Positions 26,600-34,164 of a DNA stretch of 64,000 nucleotides are shown here, one piece after another. Below the pieces are notes generated by a model. It was given only the letters and a program-made list of their open reading frames with translations, was not told the DNA's origin and made no database searches. This stretch comes from Streptomyces kronopolitis (lineage in GTDB: Bacteria; Actinomycetota; Actinomycetes; Streptomycetales; Streptomycetaceae). The stretch covers positions 1 through 64,000 of the forward strand of contig NZ_BMND01000013.1 of NCBI RefSeq assembly GCF_014646275.1. Direction: 5' to 3'. The position numbers were made by a program, and so were the translations under genes. The stretch's first letter is position 1; every line of letters begins with the position of its first letter.

Positions 26600-27745
26600 T
26601 CAGCCGAAGGCGTTGCGGACTCGCGCGGCCTCGTCCTGGTCGTCCTCGGTACCGGGTGCCTCGTTGTCGGGAATACCGTCCGCGAGCCGGGATCGCGCGC
26701 CGCCCGCAGGTGCGCTCGATGAGGACCCGTCGGAGCCGCTTCCGGCCGACGAGGAACCGCCGGAACCGGCTGCGGCGGAGCCGCCGTCCGAGGCGGAGCC
26801 CGAGTCGCCGCCAGATGCGTCACCGTCACCCGTACCGTCGCCCTCGGCCGCCGGCTCCTTGTCCTTGTGGCTCATGTCGTAGGCGGTCTTGACGCCTTCG
26901 GCGGTCTCCTGCTGCCCTTCCCAGATCTGTTTGCCCCCCGCGGCGAAATCACCCTGCGCGACTTTGCCGATGCCCTGGGCGGTGTGGAACTCGCCGGTGA
27001 AGACCTTGCCCACGTCCTTGAGCTTGTCGCCGGGCCTCCACGCGCCGCTGTCGCTGATGCTCACGAGGGGACCGAGCCCGGCCCGTGCCGCCTTCCCCGC
27101 ATCGAAACCGTCCTGTGCCCCGAAGTAGCCCTGGATGCCCTGCGAGACGATGTTCTGGCCGATCCCCTTGGCCGCGTCCTTGCCGAGGTCCTTGGCGAGG
27201 TCCTGCAGCAGCTCCCTGCACTTCTTGGCCGCCTTCTTCTCCAGCGCCTCCGTGACCGCCTGAACGATCTTCGTCTTCGCCTCGTTGAAGATCCTGCGCA
27301 CCATCACCCGGGTCGTCGCCGTGGCGGCCGCCGCACCCGCCTCGGAGGCACCCAGCGTGACCGGCGCGGCGGCCTGGGCCAGCGCGAACTCCACGGCCAG
27401 CGCGAGCAGCTGGACGATCACCGCGAACTTCATGACCATCACGATCGTTGACACCACGTCGAGCACCACGGCGAGTACCACGGCGGCCTCGGCGACGTCG
27501 TCGAGATAGCCGTCACCGACCTTCTTCCAGGCGGTGCCGAAAGCATCCACCGCCTCGCCGGAGTTGGCGCCGCGCACGGTGTTCGCGGCGGTGTGGCCCT
27601 GCTGCTGGTACCCGCGGACAGCGTCGGCGAAGTCACTCCAAGCCTTGGCCGCCTCCCGCATCTTGTCCTCGTCGGCGTCGGGCCACTGGAAGCCCAGCAG
27701 ATCGAGGACCCAGTCGACCTCTTTCGGCAGCATGATGGCGGGCAC
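26600..27745 (-). CDS. WXG100-like domain protein (CpnT N-terminus type), no visible toxin domain
   Basis: 381 aa. The N-terminus (MLPKEVDWVLDLLGFQWPDADED) and the following helices with AWSDFADAVRGYQQQGHTAANTV match the WXG100-like head of CpnT and actinobacterial polymorphic toxins. Two hydrophobic helices follow (about 85-140), then a Lys/Ala-rich helical part (KKAAKKCRELLQDLAKDLGKDAAKG), and a low-complexity Gly/Ser/Asp tail (about 285-365) ending DEAARVRNAFG. No recognisable nuclease, NADase or deaminase domain is present at the C-terminus. GTG start with GGGGGAG upstream. Probably a type VII secretion substrate. Confidence 0.8.
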   Translation of the reverse strand: MPAIMLPKEVDWVLDLLGFQWPDADEDKMREAAKAWSDFADAVRGYQQQGHTAANTVRGANSGEAVDAFGTAWKKVGDGYLDDVAEAAVVLAVVLDVVSTIVMVMKFAVIVQLLALAVEFALAQAAAPVTLGASEAGAAAATATTRVMVRRIFNEAKTKIVQAVTEALEKKAAKKCRELLQDLAKDLGKDAAKGIGQNIVSQGIQGYFGAQDGFDAGKAARAGLGPLVSISDSGAWRPGDKLKDVGKVFTGEFHTAQGIGKVAQGDFAAGGKQIWEGQQETAEGVKTAYDMSHKDKEPAAEGDGTGDGDASGGDSGSASDGGSAAAGSGGSSSAGSGSDGSSSSAPAGGARSRLADGIPDNEAPGTEDDQDEAARVRNAFG

Positions 27746-27819
27746 GGTGTGTCACTCCCCCGGGTAGCGCATGAACATTGATGGGTGGGCGCCGTGGGAC
27801 GCCGTGGCCCGTGACGGCG

Positions 27820-28158
27820 TCACGGTGCGAGGCGGGGGCGGCGCGCCGCGTACCTGGCGAGGTGGTCGTGCTGCTCCTGCTCGGTGGCGTCGTAACGCGC
27901 GCCCATCCCCTTGAGCTTGCCGCCGATCTTGGAGATCTCCGTAGCGAGGTGCGGCATCGACTCGACGATGCCCTCGCTCACCGGCTTGTAGAAGTCATTG
28001 AAGATCGTGACGAACTCGTCGCTGCCCCAGTCCTCGGCCTCTTTGAGGGTGGCCTGCAACTTCTTCGCCGCCTCGCCGAAATCGGAGCCGATGTCGCCGA
28101 AGACACCACCCTGTGTGGTGAGCACGGCCGGATCCACGTCGTACCCGGAACCTGCCAC
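27820..28158 (-). CDS. WXG100 family protein (ESX-type)
   Basis: 112 aa, helical hairpin-sized protein. The two predicted helices meet at DWGSDEFVTIF, where WG-S replaces the canonical W-x-G bend. First gene of a three-gene minus-strand operon with a WXG100-like protein. No EccC ATPase or other ESX machinery gene lies in the window, so secretion would rely on a system elsewhere. GTG start with AAGGGGGA upstream. Confidence 0.8.
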   Translation of the reverse strand: MAGSGYDVDPAVLTTQGGVFGDIGSDFGEAAKKLQATLKEAEDWGSDEFVTIFNDFYKPVSEGIVESMPHLATEISKIGGKLKGMGARYDATEQEQHDHLARYAARRPRLAP

Positions 28159-28178
28159 GAGTCCCCCTTGTTCTTGCC

Positions 28179-28207
28179 TTGACCTGTGTGAGTAAGGATC
28201 AGATAAA
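28179..28207 (+). promoter_or_regulatory. Promoter TTGACC-N17-GATAAA
   Basis: Near-consensus vegetative -35 (28179-28184) and -10 (28202-28207) with ideal 17-bp spacing, pointing to the duplicated membrane-protein genes. It is one of the best sigma-70-type promoters readable in the window. A TAAGG/CCTTA repeat surrounds the -10. Confidence 0.65.
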
Positions 28208-28355
28208 CCTTATGGCGTACGGTATCCGGCAGCCGCAGCAGCTGTGGTGGGAGGAGAGTGAAGATCCTTTTCACATTCGGTGACCGGCCTTGCGCAGCGG
28301 CCCCCGGGGCACCAGGCTCCGGCCTCGTCGGCGACCACGAAAAGGACCACCTGTT

Positions 28356-28967
28356 ATGCCTCAGCCTCACCTCCCCGCCGCCGCGAAGCGGTTCCTGGGC
28401 CGATGCGGCACTGTGCTCGTGCTGGTGGCGTGCCTGGCGCTCGGCGTCGGGTTCGCCTGGTCGGGACTGCCGGCGGCGGGCTTCCGGGGCTCCCATGGAT
28501 CCTTCGCCGTCGAGAAGTGCTCCGTCGTCTTTCACCGCGGCAGCTACAGCAAGGGCTCGAGTCACAGCCATTCCTACAGTGATCACAGCTGCACGGGAAC
28601 GTTCCGTGCAGCGGACGGCCGGGGCGTGGACGCCGAAGCCGAGATGACGGGCCTGGGGAGCGACCACCACGCGGGGGAGGTGCTTCCGGCCCAGCGCACC
28701 ACCGGACACCACGCCGAACTGCTCGACCCCTGGCGGGCCTTGCAGCAGTTCGCGGGGGGATTCGCGTTCCTGCTGCCGGCCGCCTTCGCGCTCTTCTGGC
28801 TGCTCACGGACTTCGGCCGGACCAGCGGAAGCTGGCGCGTCCTGGGCGAGACCTGGCGGGCGACCAGGGGCACCGCGACCCGCGCGGCCGTGGTCGCCCT
28901 CGTGGCCGTGTCCGCCGTCGGCATCGTCGTGGTCAGCCCCGTGCTCGCCTTCGCCCATTCCGGCTGA
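28356..28967 (+). CDS. Membrane protein of unknown family, copy 1 of a tandem pair
   Basis: 203 aa. Three hydrophobic segments: about 18-38, 128-150 and 175-198. Between the first two lies an extracytoplasmic loop of about 90 residues that is rich in His and Ser (HRGSYSKGSSHSHSYSDHSC) with two Cys flanking the His/Ser stretch. ATG 28356 is chosen over upstream in-frame starts because the TM begins 18 residues later. Its paralogue lies 140 bases downstream. Divergent from the WXG100 operon. Function unknown; the His/Ser loop could bind metal. Confidence 0.75.
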   Translation: MPQPHLPAAAKRFLGRCGTVLVLVACLALGVGFAWSGLPAAGFRGSHGSFAVEKCSVVFHRGSYSKGSSHSHSYSDHSCTGTFRAADGRGVDAEAEMTGLGSDHHAGEVLPAQRTTGHHAELLDPWRALQQFAGGFAFLLPAAFALFWLLTDFGRTSGSWRVLGETWRATRGTATRAAVVALVAVSAVGIVVVSPVLAFAHSG

Positions 28968-29107
28968 GCGAAGTCCGGCGCCCACGGAGACCCCGTGACG
29001 GGAGTGTGAAGATCCATTTCCCGCGCGGTGCCGTGCCTCTTGCGCGCCGGGCCACCGAGCAGCAGGCTCCATGAGCCCGTCAGCACCTCGAAAGGGAGCA
29101 GTCCGTC

Positions 29108-29734
29108 ATGCCCTCGGTACCAACCGCGTCCGGCAAGAAGTCACTCCGGGGGCGATCCGCCAGTCTGATCCTCATCGCTGTCGTCGTGCTGGCCAGCGCC
29201 GTCTTCGTCATCAAAGGCCTGACCGCGGCGGGCCTCACCGGCACACCCGGAACGTTCACGGTGGCCGACTGCTCCCCGCACCGCAGCTCCAGCTCAGGAC
29301 ATTCCCGCTCGGCATCCCACGAGTACGACTGCGACGGGTCCTACCGCTCGGACGACGGAAAGTCCGTGGACGCCGAGGCGTCCCTGAGCAGTATCGACAC
29401 CGACCACCGCACCGGTACCCGGCTCGCGGTCCAGGGGCACCACGACAGCACCGTGCTCAGCGTCCTGTCCGGGTCGACGTACACCCTCGCCGGCCGCGGG
29501 GAGATCACCAAGAGCTTCGTGATCGCCTTCTTGATCCTGCTCTTCGTCCCGCTGCTGCTCCTGGACCTGCTCACCGGATTCGGCGAAACCGGCGGCACAC
29601 TGCGCCAGTGGCGCCAGACGTGGCGCGCCACCGCCGGAACCCGCACCCGCACGATCGTCCTCACCACCGCCGGCGTCATCCTCTTCGGCGTGGTGGTCGT
29701 CAGCCCGGCCCTCGGGATCGCGCTGGCGCCCTGA
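29108..29734 (+). CDS. Membrane protein of unknown family, copy 2 of a tandem pair
   Basis: 208 aa with the same plan as copy 1: N-terminal TM (about 18-40), external loop with CSPHRSSSSGHSRSASHEYDC, the shared DGKSVDAEA motif (DGRGVDAEA in copy 1), TM at about 135-158, a conserved cytoplasmic W-R-x-T-W-R-A-T stretch, and a last TM ending VVVVSPALGIA. GGGAG precedes the ATG. The untranslated leader is also duplicated. Unknown function. Confidence 0.78.
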   Translation: MPSVPTASGKKSLRGRSASLILIAVVVLASAVFVIKGLTAAGLTGTPGTFTVADCSPHRSSSSGHSRSASHEYDCDGSYRSDDGKSVDAEASLSSIDTDHRTGTRLAVQGHHDSTVLSVLSGSTYTLAGRGEITKSFVIAFLILLFVPLLLLDLLTGFGETGGTLRQWRQTWRATAGTRTRTIVLTTAGVILFGVVVVSPALGIALAP

Positions 29735-29786
29735 CCCGGCGGGGCGGACAACGGCTGCCGGGAGCCGGAATCCCCGGAACCGACGA

Positions 29787-29825
29787 AGGCCCCGAGCGCG
29801 CCGGATCACCGGGCTCTCGGGGCCT
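29787..29825. terminator. Bidirectional terminator, membrane-protein pair/icmA
   Basis: AGGCCCCGAG/CTCGGGGCCT with an inner CCGG-ATCA-CCGG hairpin, between convergent genes. Confidence 0.75.
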
Positions 29826-29851
29826 GTCGCGGGCTCGCGGACGCGAAGGGG

Positions 29852-31552
29852 CTAGAACCCCGCCGGCTCCGTGTAGATGCCCCACTCGTCCCGCAGCGCG
29901 TCGCAGATCTCGCCGAGGGTGGCCTCGGCGCGGACGGCGGCCAGCATCGGCTCGATCATGTTGCTGCCGTCGCGGGCGGCCTCCAGCATCGTCTTGAGCG
30001 CGGCCTGCACCCGGGCGTCGTCGCGTGCGGCCTTGCGGTCCGCCAGGACGCGTACCTGGTCCCGCTCGACCTCGTGGCTGACCCGCAGGATCTCCAGGTC
30101 GCCGGTGACCGAGCCGTGGTGGCAGTTGACGCCGACGACCTTCTTGTCGCCCTTCTCCAGCGCCTGCTGGTACTGGAAGGCGGACTCGGCGATCTCGCCG
30201 GTGAACCAGCCGTCCTCGATGCCGCGCAGGATGCCGGAGGTGATCGGGCCGATGGGGTGCTCGCCGGTGGGGACCGCGCGGCGGCCGCGCTCCTTGATCT
30301 GCTCGAAGATCTTCTCCGCGTCCGCCTCGATCCGGTCGGTCAGCGACTCGATGAACCACGAACCGCCCAGCGGGTCGGCGACGTTGGCGACGCCGGTCTC
30401 CTCCATCAGCACCTGCTGGGTGCGCAGCGCGATCTCCGCGGCCTGCTCGCTGGGCAGCGCCAGGGTCTCGTCCAGGGCGTTGGTGTGCAGCGAATTGGTG
30501 CCGCCCAGCACGGCCGCCAGGGCCTCGACGGCGGTGCGCACCACGTTGTTGTACGGCTGCTGGGCGGTCAGCGAGACACCGGCGGTCTGGGTGTGGAAGC
30601 GCAGCCACTGCGCCTTCTCGCTCGTCGCGCCGTAGACGTCGCGCATCCAGCGGGCCCAGATCCGGCGCGCGGCGCGGAACTTGGCGATCTCCTCGAAGAA
30701 GTCGAGATGCGCGTCGAAGAAGAAGGACAGGCCGGGGGCGAAGGTATTGACGTCCAGGCCGCGCGAGAGCCCCAGCTCCACGTAGCCGAAGCCGTCGGCC
30801 AGCGTGTACGCCAGCTCCTGCGCGGCCGTCGCGCCCGCCTCGCGGATGTGGTAACCGGAGACCGAGAGCGGCTTGTACGCGGGGATGCCGCGGGCGCAGT
30901 GCTCCATCAGGTCGCCGATCAGGCGCAGATGCGGCTCGGGCTGGAAGAGCCACTCCTTCTGCGCGATGTACTCCTTGAAGATGTCCGTCTGGAGGGTGCC
31001 GTTCAGGACGCCGGGGTCGATCCCCTGCCGTTCGGCGGCCACCAGGTACATGCAGAAGACCGGGACGGCGGGCCCGCTGATCGTCATGGACGTCGTGACG
31101 TCGCCCAGCGGGATGTCCTGGAAGAGGACCTCCATGTCGGCGGCGGAGTCGATGGCGACGCCGCAGTGGCCGACCTCGCCGAGCGAGCGCGGGTCGTCGG
31201 AGTCCCGTCCCATCAGGGTCGGCATGTCGAAGGCCACGGAGAGTCCGCCACCGCCGGCCTTGAGGATCATCTTGTAGCGCTCGTTGGTCTGCTCGGCGTT
31301 GCCGAAGCCGGCGAACTGGCGGATCGTCCAGGTCCGCCCCCGGTAGCCGGTCGGGTACAGCCCCCGGGTGAAGGGGTACTCGCCCGGCCAGCCGATCCGC
31401 TCGAAGCCCTCGACGGAGTCCCCGGGCCGGGGCCCGTAGGCCGGCTCGACGGGATCGCCCGAGAGCGTGGTGAAGTCCGCGTCCCGCTTGCGGGCGGAGT
31501 CGTACCGAGCCTGCCAGCGGCGGCGGCCCTCATCGATCGCGTCAGCGTCCAT
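29852..31552 (-). CDS. icmA: Isobutyryl-CoA mutase large subunit
   Basis: Adenosylcobalamin-dependent isomerase interconverting isobutyryl-CoA and n-butyryl-CoA, linking valine breakdown to fatty acid and polyketide precursors. 566 aa, the length known for IcmA. The substrate-pocket residues identify it: Phe80 in TIRQFAGFG and Gln198 in EYIAQKEW, where methylmalonyl-CoA mutase has Tyr and Arg. The C-terminal B12-binding domain of full mutases is absent, as expected; the small subunit IcmB must be encoded elsewhere. ATG 31552 gives the family N-terminus (MDADAID). A 20-bp palindrome lies 11 nt upstream. Confidence 0.95.
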   Translation of the reverse strand: MDADAIDEGRRRWQARYDSARKRDADFTTLSGDPVEPAYGPRPGDSVEGFERIGWPGEYPFTRGLYPTGYRGRTWTIRQFAGFGNAEQTNERYKMILKAGGGGLSVAFDMPTLMGRDSDDPRSLGEVGHCGVAIDSAADMEVLFQDIPLGDVTTSMTISGPAVPVFCMYLVAAERQGIDPGVLNGTLQTDIFKEYIAQKEWLFQPEPHLRLIGDLMEHCARGIPAYKPLSVSGYHIREAGATAAQELAYTLADGFGYVELGLSRGLDVNTFAPGLSFFFDAHLDFFEEIAKFRAARRIWARWMRDVYGATSEKAQWLRFHTQTAGVSLTAQQPYNNVVRTAVEALAAVLGGTNSLHTNALDETLALPSEQAAEIALRTQQVLMEETGVANVADPLGGSWFIESLTDRIEADAEKIFEQIKERGRRAVPTGEHPIGPITSGILRGIEDGWFTGEIAESAFQYQQALEKGDKKVVGVNCHHGSVTGDLEILRVSHEVERDQVRVLADRKAARDDARVQAALKTMLEAARDGSNMIEPMLAAVRAEATLGEICDALRDEWGIYTEPAGF

Positions 31553-31562
31553 ACCCTCGAAT

Positions 31563-31582
31563 TTACTAGGACGTCCTAGTAA
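31563..31582. promoter_or_regulatory. Perfect 20-bp palindrome upstream of icmA, probable operator
   Basis: TTACTAGGACGTCCTAGTAA is identical to its own reverse complement. On the minus strand it contains TAGTAA 10 nt before the icmA ATG, so a bound repressor would cover the -10 region. A MarR gene lies about 0.6 kb away on the same strand. Confidence 0.75.
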
Positions 31583-31662
31583 TTGTCGACGGGAACGGGC
31601 CCTGCATCGCCCCATGCGTCACTGGTGTCACTTTCCGTAACCGTGGACACGCAAGAGAACGC

Positions 31663-31696
31663 GCCCGCCCCACGGGGACAGGCGCGTCGGGCGGGC
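31663..31696 (-). terminator. Terminator after DUF3817 gene
   Basis: GCCCGCCC/GGGCGGGC, 8-bp perfect arms with an 18-base loop, 11 bases downstream of the stop codon. Confidence 0.55.
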
Positions 31697-31707
31697 CGGG
31701 GCCGCCG

Positions 31708-32040
31708 TCAGACCTTCGCCGGCTCCGGCGCCTCGGCGGCGAGCTGCGGCTCGATCTCGCGGACCACCTTGCGCTCCACGAAGAACGCGGCGGTCGGGAT
31801 CGTGCCGGCGATCAGCACCCACAGCAGCTTGCCGAACTTCCACTTGGCCTTGGAGCCCAGGTCGAAGGCGAAGACCAGGTAGACGATGTAGAGCACGCCG
31901 TGGATCTGCGAGACGACCAGGGTGAGGTCCTTGCCCATCCCGAAGCCGTACTTGAACACCATGCAGGTGCACAGCACCAGCAGCATCACGGCGGTGAGGT
32001 AAGCCATCACCCGGTAGCGGGTCAGGACGCTTCGCTTCAT
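31708..32040 (-). CDS. DUF3817 small membrane protein (copy A)
   Basis: 110 aa, three hydrophobic segments: LTAVMLLVLCTCMVFKYGFG, SQIHGVLYIVYLVFAFDLG and LLWVLIAGTIPTAAFFVE, then a charged C-terminus. The H-G-x-L-Y-I-x-Y centre is typical of DUF3817. ATG 32040 is chosen because TACGCT lies exactly 7 nt upstream, the leaderless pattern. A paralogue is at 35464-35814. Function unknown. Confidence 0.85.
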   Translation of the reverse strand: MKRSVLTRYRVMAYLTAVMLLVLCTCMVFKYGFGMGKDLTLVVSQIHGVLYIVYLVFAFDLGSKAKWKFGKLLWVLIAGTIPTAAFFVERKVVREIEPQLAAEAPEPAKV

Positions 32041-32139
32041 GCCCACGAGCGTAACCACCGGTTCCGGGCCGATCTTCGCCGCCCCCCTGCGAACGGGAGG
32101 GGAAGCCGGAACGGGAGGGTCACCGGAACGGGAGAGCGG

Positions 32140-32649
32140 TCACTCGTCCTTGAAGTCGGCCGCCGCCACCCGCAGCGGCCGCAGCAGCGCGAAGATCTCC
32201 CCGCACTCCTCGGCGTCGTACGTCCCGAGCCCGAAGTCCATCGCCATCAGCTCGCGGGTGGCCGCGTCACACACCTCGCGACCCTTTTCGGTGATGGTGG
32301 CGAGCGTGCCCCGTCCGTCGTTCGGGTTGGGACGCTTGGCGACGAGACCGGACCTCACCAGCCGGTCGACGGTGTTGGTCACCGAGGTCGGATGCACCAT
32401 GAGCCGCTCACCGATCTTGGACATCGGCAGCTCACCGGCCTTGGAGAAGGTCAGCAGCACCAGCGCCTCGTACCGCGCGAAGGTCAGCCCGTACGGCTTG
32501 ACCACCGCGTCCACCTCGGCCAGCAGGATCTGATGGGCGCGCATGATCGAGGTGATGGCGGCCATCGAGGGCACGGCCCCCCAGCGCTGCCGCCACAGTT
32601 CGTCGGCGCGTGCGATGGGGTCGAAAGCAAGGCTGAGCGGCTTCGGCAC
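32140..32649 (-). CDS. MarR family transcriptional regulator
   Basis: 169 aa. The winged helix is clear: GELPMSKIGERLMVHPTSVTN with VDRLVRSGLVAKRPNPNDGR (wing DGRG). GTG 32649 has TAGGGT 7 nt upstream, a leaderless start. It lies in the same neighbourhood as icmA in other Streptomyces, so it is a candidate for the icmA palindrome, though MFS and DUF3817 neighbours are equally possible targets. Confidence 0.9.
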   Translation of the reverse strand: MPKPLSLAFDPIARADELWRQRWGAVPSMAAITSIMRAHQILLAEVDAVVKPYGLTFARYEALVLLTFSKAGELPMSKIGERLMVHPTSVTNTVDRLVRSGLVAKRPNPNDGRGTLATITEKGREVCDAATRELMAMDFGLGTYDAEECGEIFALLRPLRVAAADFKDE

Positions 32650-32692
32650 GCGTCCGACCCTACCCGGGGCTCACATGGTGGTCAGCCGTGTC

Positions 32693-34081
32693 TCAGTTTT
32701 CGGGCCCGAGGGCCGGTCCGGCCGCCCCGGGGACCCGTCCGGCCGCGCCGCGCCCCGCCCGGACGCGCGCCCGGCCCGGCCCCCGCGCCGTCCGCCGCAC
32801 CTCCCGGATCACCGCCGCCACCGCGATCACTCCCACCACCCCCGCCGACGGCATCACCACCCGCAGCGGCGCCCACTCCGCGGCCGCCCCGGCCAGCCCC
32901 ATCGCGAGCCCCATCACGGTCATCCGCCCCGCCTGCAGCACCGTCATCGCCTGGCCGAGCAGCTCCTCGGGGACCGCGGCGGTGAACCACCGGTCGACCC
33001 CGAAGTTGTACGAGATCCCGGTACCGGTCAGCACCAGCAGCAGCACCGCCCAGCCGAAGGAGGGGAGCGCGGCGAAGCCGAGCGAGGGCAGGACGGCGAA
33101 GAACCCCATGGGGAAGGTCAGCCGGGCCCGGGCCCGCGGCCCGAGGAGCGAGCCCACCAGGCCCTCCGCGACCACCGCACCGAGCGGCATGGCGCACAGC
33201 AGCAGCCCCGCCCCGGCCGGCCCCACCCCCAGCAGACCGGCGTAGGGCACCAGCAGCGCCTCCGGAACGACGACGAAGGCCGGCGGCAGCCACGTCAGCA
33301 GCAGCAGCGCCCGCACCCGGCGGTCGGCCAGCAGCCGCCGGACGCCGCCCAGCGACGCCCCGAGCAGCGCACCGCGCCCCGCCGTGCCCGGCGCCCCGCC
33401 GCGGGCCGGCCGGGCCCGGGTCCCCAGCCGCAGCAGCAGCGCCGAGCCGAGGAAGCTGCCCGCGGTGAGCGCGAGCACGGTCCGCGCGGGCGCCGCGGCG
33501 AGCAGCAGACCGCCCGCCCCGAACCCGGCGAGCTGCGCGCCCTGGTTCACCAGGCGGATCACCGAACGCCCCAGCGCGAACCGCTCCCCCGCACCGAGGA
33601 TCTCGCCCAGCGTCGCCGCGCGGGTACCGGCGAAGACCGGCGCGACGGCGGCGAGCACACAGCGCAGCGCCAGCAGGCCCAAGACCGGCGTGCCCGGCGC
33701 CACCATCGCGGCCGCCGCCAGGGCGCACAGCAGATCGCAGCCGACCAGCACCCGCCGGGCCGGACACCGGTCGGCGAGCGCCGACAGCAGCGTCCCGCCG
33801 ACCGCGTACGGCAGCAGCCCCAGCGCCAGGGTCAGCGCGCCGAGCAGCGGCGAGGCGGTGAGCCGGAAGACCAGCACGGACAGGGCGAGTTCGCAGACGA
33901 CCACGCCGAGCGAGGACAGCAGGTGCGCGGCGAAGACGTACCGGAACTCGTGGACGGCGAAGACGGCGCGGTAGCGGGCCGGCCGGCCGCCGCGGGCGCA
34001 CTCGTCGGTGTCCGCGCCGCGGTCGCCGTCAGGGCAGGCGGGGGTGGGGCCCGACGGAGCGGGCCCGGAGGGCGAAGGCAT
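32693..34081 (-). CDS. Major facilitator superfamily transporter
   Basis: 462 aa, about 12 hydrophobic segments after an N-terminal Pro/Gly-rich hydrophilic tail (about 1-38). The cytoplasmic loop after TM2 reads SALADRCPARRVLVG, the D-R-x-x-R-R form of MFS motif A. It resembles drug-efflux permeases of the EntS/Bcr group. Divergent from an ArsR-type regulator with an inverted repeat between them, which suggests ligand-induced efflux. It ends 43 bases before the MarR gene on the same strand. Substrate unknown. Confidence 0.88.
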   Translation of the reverse strand: MPSPSGPAPSGPTPACPDGDRGADTDECARGGRPARYRAVFAVHEFRYVFAAHLLSSLGVVVCELALSVLVFRLTASPLLGALTLALGLLPYAVGGTLLSALADRCPARRVLVGCDLLCALAAAAMVAPGTPVLGLLALRCVLAAVAPVFAGTRAATLGEILGAGERFALGRSVIRLVNQGAQLAGFGAGGLLLAAAPARTVLALTAGSFLGSALLLRLGTRARPARGGAPGTAGRGALLGASLGGVRRLLADRRVRALLLLTWLPPAFVVVPEALLVPYAGLLGVGPAGAGLLLCAMPLGAVVAEGLVGSLLGPRARARLTFPMGFFAVLPSLGFAALPSFGWAVLLLVLTGTGISYNFGVDRWFTAAVPEELLGQAMTVLQAGRMTVMGLAMGLAGAAAEWAPLRVVMPSAGVVGVIAVAAVIREVRRTARGPGRARVRAGRGAAGRVPGAAGPALGPEN

Positions 34082-34120
34082 GTCCGCAGCCTGCCGGAGC
34101 CGGTCCTGGGCCCGTACTCT

Positions 34121-34136
34121 TTCGGCTGCGGCCGAA
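34121..34136. promoter_or_regulatory. Inverted repeat TTCGGC-TGCG-GCCGAA
   Basis: Perfect 6-bp arms in the 83-base gap between the divergent MFS and ArsR-type genes; candidate operator for the latter. Confidence 0.45.
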
Positions 34137-34164
34137 TCCTGGGTCCGGGAAGGGAGCGCGCGCC

